Shown: positions 58,576-64,000 of the stretch, piece by piece
Layout: every line of letters begins with the position of its first letter
Numbering within the stretch: position 1 is the stretch's first letter
Origin: Chloroflexota bacterium
Lineage (GTDB): Bacteria; Chloroflexota; Anaerolineae; Anaerolineales; Villigracilaceae
Direction: 5' to 3'
DNA length: 64,000 nucleotides
Assembly: GCA_016234495.1 (NCBI GenBank)
Contig: JACRBI010000048.1
Coordinates: 1 to 64,000 of the forward strand
Made by a program: the position numbers and the translations under genes
The notes under the pieces: model-generated
The model's input: only the letters and a program-made list of their open reading frames with translations
What the model was told of the DNA's origin: nothing
The model's database searches: none

Positions 58576-59445
58576 TTAATCTTCTTTGCGGGGGAATAAA
58601 CCCGGGAATATTCTTTCAAAAAAATTTGGGTTGCGCGTTTTGCCGCTCGGGCGGAAGAAAGCGGTCAGGATATTTTCCAGGCGGTCAGGGTCGAGGCGGC
58701 GCAGCATTCTGCCGGCGTGTGCAATGGAAATCCCGCCGGTTTCCTCCGAGACAACCACAGCAATTGCATCGCTGGTTTCAGATGTGCCCAGCGCAGCGCG
58801 GTGACGCAGTCCCATCTGACGTTCCGGGGTGCGGTTAAGAATTCCGCTGGCTGAGAGCGGAAGCACACATGCTGCCGCAATGATCTGCCCGCCGACAATG
58901 ATCACACCGCCATCGTGCAGGGGCGTGTTGGGGTAGAAGATCTGCAGCAATAATTCAGGGGTGACGCGCGCGTTCATTTGCACGCCGGTCTGACTCAATT
59001 CTTGCAGGTTGTCCATTCGCTGCAAAATGATCAACGCCCCATGCTGGCGGGCGGATAACCTTGCAGCGGCGCTCACCACTGCGCGGATGGTCTGCTCCAG
59101 CGCCACGTCTGCTGTTTTAACGGTGACAGGCCAAATGGTCCCGGCCCGACCGATGCGTTCCAACGTCCGCCGAATTTCCGGCGCAAAAATCACAGGGATG
59201 GAAAGTAATAATGCCGGCAGTGAGTTCTGCGCAAACCACGAGAATGCGGGCAGTTCCACCAGGCTGGTCAGCAGGATGATCCCTACCACGAGCAGGATCA
59301 TGCCGCGCAGCAAGGCCATCGCTTGCGTATCGCGCAACGTGTACAGTAACGCGAAAAAGATCAGCGTGACAAGCAGGATATCAAATACGCTTAGCCAGCT
59401 GATGCGTTTAAATATGAAGAAGAGGTTGTTGAGGAATTCAGTCAC
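58576..59445 (-). CDS. cdaA: Diadenylate cyclase CdaA
   Basis: CdaA makes the second messenger c-di-AMP from two ATP. The 289-residue protein has three N-terminal TM helices (about 20-85) and a DisA_N cyclase domain (about 95-250) with the catalytic motif LHDGGVIIVGGQII and the RHR motif in GLRHRAALG. c-di-AMP controls potassium transport and turgor. It is the first gene of the cdaA-ybbR pair. Upstream (59446-59530) is a short tandem array of CTAATTCC-type units. Confidence 0.96.
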   Translation of the reverse strand: MTEFLNNLFFIFKRISWLSVFDILLVTLIFFALLYTLRDTQAMALLRGMILLVVGIILLTSLVELPAFSWFAQNSLPALLLSIPVIFAPEIRRTLERIGRAGTIWPVTVKTADVALEQTIRAVVSAAARLSARQHGALIILQRMDNLQELSQTGVQMNARVTPELLLQIFYPNTPLHDGGVIIVGGQIIAAACVLPLSASGILNRTPERQMGLRHRAALGTSETSDAIAVVVSEETGGISIAHAGRMLRRLDPDRLENILTAFFRPSGKTRNPNFFERIFPGLFPRKED

Positions 59446-59530
59446 GGTAAGGTAATTAGGGATAAGGGGACAGGGATTAGGGCAAAGGCAATCCTAATTC
59501 CTAATTACCTAATTCCTGATTGCCTGGTTC

Positions 59531-60676
59531 CTAGATTGGGCGCAAGACGCGTTCCTGGCGCAGTTGTTTAAATAAGAGCGTGCTGCCTGAGATCATGGAT
59601 TCGGTCGCCGCGTCCTTCCAGGCCTGCACGCCGAGCGTTTCTGGTGTGCGGCGTTCGTAGCCGAGGTTTTTCCAGAGCGCTTCCTGTGTGGTAAGTTCGT
59701 TCGAAGCAAAGATGAGCGACGCTTCGCTTTGCAGTTCGCCTGAAGCCCGTTCCACTTCCTTGATTAGTGTTGTGAGCGCTTTTTTCTGATCCAACTTTTC
59801 TTCAAGATAAATATCTGTTGTGCGGGTGACGAGGTTTTCCACCTGCCAGCTTGCAAGCCCGACCAGAGTTCCGTCAACTTGAAGGAGCATGTAGGCCTTG
59901 TCGCCGAATTCTTCCATGATATTGTCGGCTGACATGACGCGTTTTCCCATGCTCAAGCGTGTGATGAATTCCGCGATGGCCGATGAATTCTTCGGCTTGC
60001 CGCGTTTTGTCGAGAATTCGCCGCTGATGGCAGTTGCTTTTTTGCTGATGGTTTCGGTATCAGCTTCGGCTGCGCCGGGCACAACTTCCTTCCACGCCGC
60101 GTTGACCTGCTTCCACAGGCTGTCATACGAGCCGGTGTTGGTGATGACGATGTTTGCAAGAGACACCTTCATGCTCTGCGCCGACTGCATGTTGATTCTT
60201 TCGAGGGCGCGTTCGCGTGAGAATCCGCGTTTGCGGATCAACCTCTCCACCTGGACTTCCTGCGGGGCGTTCGTGACCCAGATCGAATCACATACTTTTC
60301 GCAGGTCGCCTTCCAGCAATTTGATCGCTTCGATCACGACCACGCGCTGGTGCGCGCGCTTGATCAGCATTTCCGCTGCCTGTCGCACCAACGGATGGAC
60401 AATGTCCTCCAACTGGCTCATGGCTTCGCGGTCATTGAAGACGAGATTGCCGAGTTTACTGCGGTCAATTTCGCCGTCCTTGTTGACCAGCCATCTTCCA
60501 AAAGTATCAATGACCTGTTGATAGCCCGGCGCGCCCTTCGAGTACGTGCGATGCGTTAACGCGTCCGCATCAATCGTGTAGGCGCCAAGGTGTTCGAACA
60601 TGCGGCGAACCACGCTCTTGCCGGTTGCGATGTTGCCGGTCAGTCCGATCACGAATTTTCCAGGCCAATTGCTCAC
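59531..60676 (-). CDS. coaE: Dephospho-CoA kinase fused to GNAT-like domain
   Basis: Residues about 1-195 are dephospho-CoA kinase, the last step of CoA synthesis: VIGLTGNIATGKSVVRRMFE, the conserved DADALTHRTYSKGAPGYQQV and EAIKLLEGDL. A linker (about 200-235) leads to about 145 extra residues that look like an acetyltransferase fold: KAYMLLQVDGTLVGLASWQV and ASNELTTQEALWKNLGYERR, with a typical late beta-bulge and GY motif. Free-standing CoaE is about 200 residues. The fusion would join CoA formation to an acyl-CoA-binding module. No Shine-Dalgarno is obvious. Confidence 0.9.
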   Translation of the reverse strand: MSNWPGKFVIGLTGNIATGKSVVRRMFEHLGAYTIDADALTHRTYSKGAPGYQQVIDTFGRWLVNKDGEIDRSKLGNLVFNDREAMSQLEDIVHPLVRQAAEMLIKRAHQRVVVIEAIKLLEGDLRKVCDSIWVTNAPQEVQVERLIRKRGFSRERALERINMQSAQSMKVSLANIVITNTGSYDSLWKQVNAAWKEVVPGAAEADTETISKKATAISGEFSTKRGKPKNSSAIAEFITRLSMGKRVMSADNIMEEFGDKAYMLLQVDGTLVGLASWQVENLVTRTTDIYLEEKLDQKKALTTLIKEVERASGELQSEASLIFASNELTTQEALWKNLGYERRTPETLGVQAWKDAATESMISGSTLLFKQLRQERVLRPI

Positions 60677-60784
60677 AGATTTTCCCTTGAAAAAATAAAA
60701 TGAGATGCTTCTCTATTTTAATGTCTTTTCTTGAAATGTCCACCTTTGAGGAAAGTTGCAACATGGCTGTAGCAAAGTCAGGAA

Positions 60785-60880
60785 GAGCGTATTCTTTGTA
60801 CACGGAACTCACGGAATGAACGGATTTTTGTTTTATTTCTCTGCACTTTCCGTGGCGTCCGTGCAATCCGTGTACTAAAA
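60785..60880. repeat. Imperfect palindrome upstream of coaE and rnpB
   Basis: GTACACGGAACTCACGG and CCGTGGCGTCCGTGC...TCCGTGTAC are complementary with mismatches around a T-rich centre. It is of the ACACGGA type seen before recA. The rest of 60677-60961 shows no gene. Confidence 0.6.
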
Positions 60881-60961
60881 ATATTTTTGTCAAGCGACTT
60901 TGCTGCAACCGTGAAAGTTGCAAGGTTGACTCTCGTCCTCCCAGCGTGTATCATGCAATCA

Positions 60962-61384
60962 CCTCAGGTTGGTCGGGCAGTTGCGGCTCTGCGTTGTCAG
61001 AGTCGAGGAAAGTCCGCACTCCTTAGAGCACGGCGTCGGATAACGTCCGGGGCGGGGAAACCTGCCGGACTAGGGCCACAGAAACAAACAGCCGCCCCCT
61101 TCCGCGCCCTCTCCTTCGGGAGAAGGGTCGCGGTGAGGGGGGGTGATGGTGAAAAGGTGGTGTAAGAGACCACCGGCATTTGCAGTAATGCGAATGGCCA
61201 GGCAACCCCCGCCGGGAGCAAGGCCAAGCAGGGGTGAAATCGTCTTCGGACGATGGGAGACTGCTCGTCTCCGATCAGCCCCGGGTAGGCTGCACGAGCG
61301 TCGCGGTAACGCGCCGCCCAGATAGATGACTGCCCAGATGGGGTAACCCATTGGACAGAAGGCGGCTTATAGACCAGCCTGAGG
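60962..61384 (+). ncRNA. rnpB: RNase P RNA (type A)
   Basis: The catalytic RNA of RNase P matures tRNA 5' ends. Conserved elements are GAGGAAAGTCCGCACTC (near 61003), a following CAGAAAC, GGTGTAAGAGACCACC, GGGAGCAAGGCCAAGC, CCCCGGGTAGGCTGC, AGATAGATGACTGCC, and ACAGAAGGCGGCTTAT. Terminal P1 strands CCTCAGGTTGGTC (60962-60974) and GACCAGCCTGAGG (61372-61384) are complementary with one G-U pair. At 423 nt it is longer than usual. The extra length sits at about 61093-61142 in the P12 arm, where the sequence looks like a dispersed palindromic repeat. Confidence 0.95.
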
Positions 61385-61411
61385 CATCTTTTTAAATTCC
61401 CGCAGCAAGAA

Positions 61412-61423
61412 TATTATTTCACC
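61412..61423 (+). promoter_or_regulatory. Leaderless promoter -10 of the HypA-like gene
   Basis: TATTAT (61412-61417) is followed by 6 nt and the ATG at 61424. A T-run just after rnpB (61388-61393) occupies the -35 area. Confidence 0.45.
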
Positions 61424-61756
61424 ATGCCCAAATCACCCCGCCTATCATTCATCATTGACCACCTTCTCCGGCAGCCAAAACGAATTTCGTCGGTTCAAAT
61501 CGCAGTGGGGGAACTCGTTCCAGAAACAGATGAACAGATCCGGTCGCATTGGTCAATGCTCACCAAAGACACAACCCTCTCCCGAACAACCCTGACCATT
61601 CACCGCGTGCCGGCCGAACAGCAGTGCATGGCATGTTTCGAAAAGTATCAGCCCCTCAACAAGGAAACCTCCTGCCCGCACTGCGGAAGTTTTGGAGCAA
61701 GGATCATCGCCGGCGAGGAGTTTTATCTTGAATCACTTAAGGAAGAAAATGAATAA
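61424..61756 (+). CDS. HypA-like zinc protein lacking the nickel motif
   Basis: The 110-residue protein aligns with HypA/HybF nickel-insertion proteins: ISSVQIAVGELVPETDEQIR, CMACFEKYQPLNKETSCPHC and GSFGARIIAGEEFYLESL. The four zinc cysteines (CxxC...CxxC) are intact. The family's obligatory N-terminal MHE (nickel-binding His2) and first helix are not present; the protein starts MPKSPRLSF. It may no longer insert nickel. No hydrogenase or urease genes lie nearby. Its stop overlaps the next start by 8 nt. Confidence 0.8.
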   Translation: MPKSPRLSFIIDHLLRQPKRISSVQIAVGELVPETDEQIRSHWSMLTKDTTLSRTTLTIHRVPAEQQCMACFEKYQPLNKETSCPHCGSFGARIIAGEEFYLESLKEENE

Positions 61757-62804
61757 GCGACTTTACTTTTTGGGCGGACTCTTGCTCGCACTCCTCGCCT
61801 GCAACATCGGCGGGACCGCATCACCCCCTAACTCAAACCTGCTTGCCACACTAGCGGCATCCACCCCGCTGACAGGGAGTCCCGCCGCCGCGACCATTCA
61901 ATCTCCGACCTCTGCTTTCAATCTATCCACGCCGATTCCATCAACCATGTCGGTGCCCACATCTGCTTCATCTTCTCAACCAGCGGGACAGATTGTTTTC
62001 ACCTGCCAGATATTTAAAGTGCAGGCGGGCAACCAGGTCTGCATCATCAACGCCGATGGGACAGGTTTTCGCCGCCTGACAACCGATGACACCACACAAC
62101 ATTTTTATCCCTCCCTTTCCCCCGATGGTCAGAGTGTGGTTTACGCGGCTTTTCGTGACGCGAATATCTTTGAGATTTACGAGATGCAGCTTGCCACTGG
62201 CAAGGTCACGCAGGTGACAGACCAATACGGCATCCTCGGCGCGCCGGAGATTTCGCCGAACGGGAAATTTATCGCCTTCAAACATTCAAACGGATTTACC
62301 GACAAAAACCAGATCTGGCTCATGGACCGCAACGGTGAAAATGTCGGCAATATTCCAAAAGCCTCAGGCTGGGACCCGACCTGGTCGCCGGATGGGAAAT
62401 ATATTTTGTTTGCTTCAAACATGGACGGCCCGATCCAGTTGTATACCATCCGCATCAATGGCAAGGAACTGCACAAGATCAGCAGCCTGCCCGCCATCCG
62501 CGGGCGCAGCGATTGGTCGCCGGACGGGAAATATATTGTGACTTATTCCGGTGAAACCTGGAAGCATGAAGTGTATATCATGAACGCTGATGGAACCAAC
62601 GCCCGCATCCTCTCGCCGACGGGCGGGAATTCACAAGGCGCATCCTTTTCACCTGACGGTCAGTGGGTGACCTTCACTGCTTATTTCGATCATCCCAACG
62701 ACGATCACGGCTGCGAGATTTACATCATGCGCATCGACGGCACAGACCTGCGCCGATTAACGGATAATGATTATTGTGATTACCAGCCCCGCTGGGGGTC
62801 GTAA
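61749..62804 (+). CDS. Lipoprotein with TolB-like beta-propeller
   Basis: The 351-residue protein starts with a lipoprotein signal (MNKRLYFLGGLLLALLACNI, Cys about 18) and a Ser/Thr/Pro linker. A six-bladed TolB-type propeller follows, with repeats such as TTQHFYPSLSPDGQSVVYAA, ISPNGKFIAFKHSN, WDPTWSPDGKYILFASNMDG, and GASFSPDGQWVTFTAYF. It resembles the propeller at 3234 but lacks a second domain. The ATG overlaps the HypA-like stop, so they are translationally coupled. Confidence 0.88.
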   Translation: MNKRLYFLGGLLLALLACNIGGTASPPNSNLLATLAASTPLTGSPAAATIQSPTSAFNLSTPIPSTMSVPTSASSSQPAGQIVFTCQIFKVQAGNQVCIINADGTGFRRLTTDDTTQHFYPSLSPDGQSVVYAAFRDANIFEIYEMQLATGKVTQVTDQYGILGAPEISPNGKFIAFKHSNGFTDKNQIWLMDRNGENVGNIPKASGWDPTWSPDGKYILFASNMDGPIQLYTIRINGKELHKISSLPAIRGRSDWSPDGKYIVTYSGETWKHEVYIMNADGTNARILSPTGGNSQGASFSPDGQWVTFTAYFDHPNDDHGCEIYIMRIDGTDLRRLTDNDYCDYQPRWGS

Positions 62805-62873
62805 TCTCCGAATGCTGGAAGCGCTGTAGTAGAATTGACGAAAATTCCGGTAAATAACCGACAACAACACACG

Positions 62874-63671
62874 ATGATAAATTTCAATTCAAAATATGGT
62901 TCATATGCATTGATCACCGGCGCCGCCAGCGGAATTGGCCGCGCCTTTGCGGAGGCGCTTGCCGAACGCGGAGTGAATCCGATCATTTTGGATATCAATG
63001 CCAAAGACGCGGAAGCGCTTCGGAAGGAATTGGCAGATAAATACAAGGTCGATGCCCGCGCGTTGATCGTGGATTTGTCTGCGCCTGATTTTATGAAGAA
63101 GATCATAAAAGCCACGAGCGCGCTGGATCTGGGGCTGGTGATTCATTCCGCAGTGGTCAGCATGATTGGCGAATACATTGACCTGCCGCTCGAACAGCAC
63201 CACAAACTGGTGGATGTGAACGTCCGCTCGAGCATGGAGCTTGCCCATTATTTTTGCAATCAGTTCAAGGCGAAGAAGAGAGGCGGGCTGATTCTCATTT
63301 CGTCCGCATCAGCTTTGCAGGGATCGGCTCTCGTCCAGCATTATGCCGCGTCGAAGGCATACATCCTCACGCTGGCCGAAGGTTTATGGTATGAGATGCG
63401 CCCGCATGGCGTGGATGTTTTGGGGCTGATGCCGGGCTCAACCGATACGCCCGCCATTTATGTCGGTCACCCGGACTTGAGCCAGGCGTACATCATGCAG
63501 CCAAAAGATGTGGCTGTGGAGGCTTTGGCTGCGCTGGGGCGTCAGCCGAGTCTGGTCTCTGGTTTTCGCAACCGATTAAATTTCTTTTTGCTGACGCGCC
63601 TGCTTTCACGCAAACAAGCGATCGAAATCGTTTGCGATCGCTTGATGAAAATGTATCACCGAAAAAAATAA
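62874..63671 (+). CDS. Short-chain dehydrogenase/reductase
   Basis: The 265-residue classical-type SDR has the nucleotide motif LITGAASGIGRAFAEALAER, a DIN acidic residue favouring NAD(H), VIHSAVVSM, the catalytic Ser in LISSASALQG, and YAASKAYILTLAEGL (YxxxK). Substrate is unknown; the family oxidises or reduces alcohols and ketones. The ATG at 62874 gives the normal short N-terminus; a TTG 39 bp upstream is less likely. It may be in one transcript with the rhodanese gene 24 bp downstream. Confidence 0.9.
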   Translation: MINFNSKYGSYALITGAASGIGRAFAEALAERGVNPIILDINAKDAEALRKELADKYKVDARALIVDLSAPDFMKKIIKATSALDLGLVIHSAVVSMIGEYIDLPLEQHHKLVDVNVRSSMELAHYFCNQFKAKKRGGLILISSASALQGSALVQHYAASKAYILTLAEGLWYEMRPHGVDVLGLMPGSTDTPAIYVGHPDLSQAYIMQPKDVAVEALAALGRQPSLVSGFRNRLNFFLLTRLLSRKQAIEIVCDRLMKMYHRKK

Positions 63672-63695
63672 ATTAATTTTGACCTGGAGTTAATC

Positions 63696-64000
63696 ATGGG
63701 CTTTCTTTCAAACCTGTTCGGACCATCGGTTCCAAAACTCACTGCGGCTGAATTGAATGAAAAATTGAAATTCGGCAAGCACCCCATGGTGATCGATGTG
63801 CGCCAGCCCGATGAATTTCGTCAGGGGCATATTGCCGGCGCAAAGTTGATTCCGTTGAATGATATTCGCAAACGAATGAAGGAATTGCCGCAGGGACGCG
63901 AGATCGTTTGTGTGTGCGCTTCGGGCAATCGCAGCAACTCTGCCGCCAAGATTCTGGCAAAAGAGGGATACACCGTCTTCGATATGCAAGGCGGGATGCT
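63696..64000 (+). CDS. Rhodanese-like domain protein (cut by window end)
   Basis: The visible 101 residues start MGFLSNLFGPSVPKLTAAEL and contain the rhodanese signature: IDVRQPDEFRQGHIAGAKLI, then VCVCASGNRSNSAAKILAKE with an active-site CASGNRS loop and GYTVFDMQGGM. Single-domain rhodaneses transfer sulfur from persulfide donors. GGAG precedes the start by 8 nt. The frame has no stop before the end of the window. Confidence 0.9.
   Translation, partial: MGFLSNLFGPSVPKLTAAELNEKLKFGKHPMVIDVRQPDEFRQGHIAGAKLIPLNDIRKRMKELPQGREIVCVCASGNRSNSAAKILAKEGYTVFDMQGGM

Noticed and set aside
61070-61351. Reading frames on both strands across rnpB
   Set aside because: They lie wholly inside RNase P RNA and have repetitive, non-protein-like composition.

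Overview
The gene content points to a bacterium of the Chloroflexota, most likely an Anaerolineae-type lineage. The clues are lipoproteins with proline/threonine-rich linkers, an NBR1-type Ig lipoprotein, B12-dependent ribonucleotide reductase, a cdaA-ybbR pair, a diphosphate-type phosphofructokinase and many palindromic intergenic repeats. This taxonomic call is inference, because the window holds no 16S rRNA gene.

Layout. (1) 0-2.6 kb is accessory. It holds a decayed IS3-family element that appears to have cut a membrane-protein gene, followed by two units that look like integron gene cassettes with attC-like sites. (2) 2.7-8.6 kb holds surface lipoproteins, recA and a small conserved protein. 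(3) 8.7-26.6 kb is a metabolic stretch with folD, a class III aminotransferase, a ROK sugar kinase, yvcK, gap, pgk, a Ser/Thr kinase, tpiA, a radical SAM enzyme, a transporter, an epimerase and pfp. Most of lower glycolysis is here, and a Rex-type operator precedes gap. A decayed ISAs1-family transposase lies inside this stretch. (4) 26.6-31.3 kb holds two UbiA-family paralogues flanking an AT-rich insert with an orphan RHS C-terminus and a TPR membrane protein. (5) 31.3-37.2 kb holds a transporter divergent from a Crp/Fnr regulator. A tight run of cupin, multi-TM oxidase-like protein, DUF1858 protein, cytochrome b561 and small membrane proteins follows. (6) 37.3-48.5 kb holds a metallo-hydrolase, mutY, RNase J, a hydrolase/acyl-CoA-ligase fusion, nrdR and nrdJ. 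(7) 48.5-53.7 kb is an accessory island with a candidate small RNA, three small genes, an MmeI-like restriction-modification enzyme, 22-bp iterons and an HU-like gene. (8) 53.9-64 kb is core again: der, ybbR, cdaA, a coaE fusion, rnpB, a HypA-like gene, a propeller lipoprotein, an SDR and a rhodanese that runs off the end.

Two themes recur across the window. First, at least nine genes lack a Shine-Dalgarno sequence and carry a -10 hexamer 6-7 nt before the ATG, the geometry of leaderless transcripts. At 41.7 kb two such promoters diverge from one shared -35. Second, several palindromic repeat families are scattered between genes, and some copies lie inside genes: in frame in the restriction-modification enzyme and in a lectin-like protein, and apparently in the P12 arm of RNase P RNA.

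No tRNA, rRNA or CRISPR array was recognised. All assignments come from reading the sequence; no database search was run.
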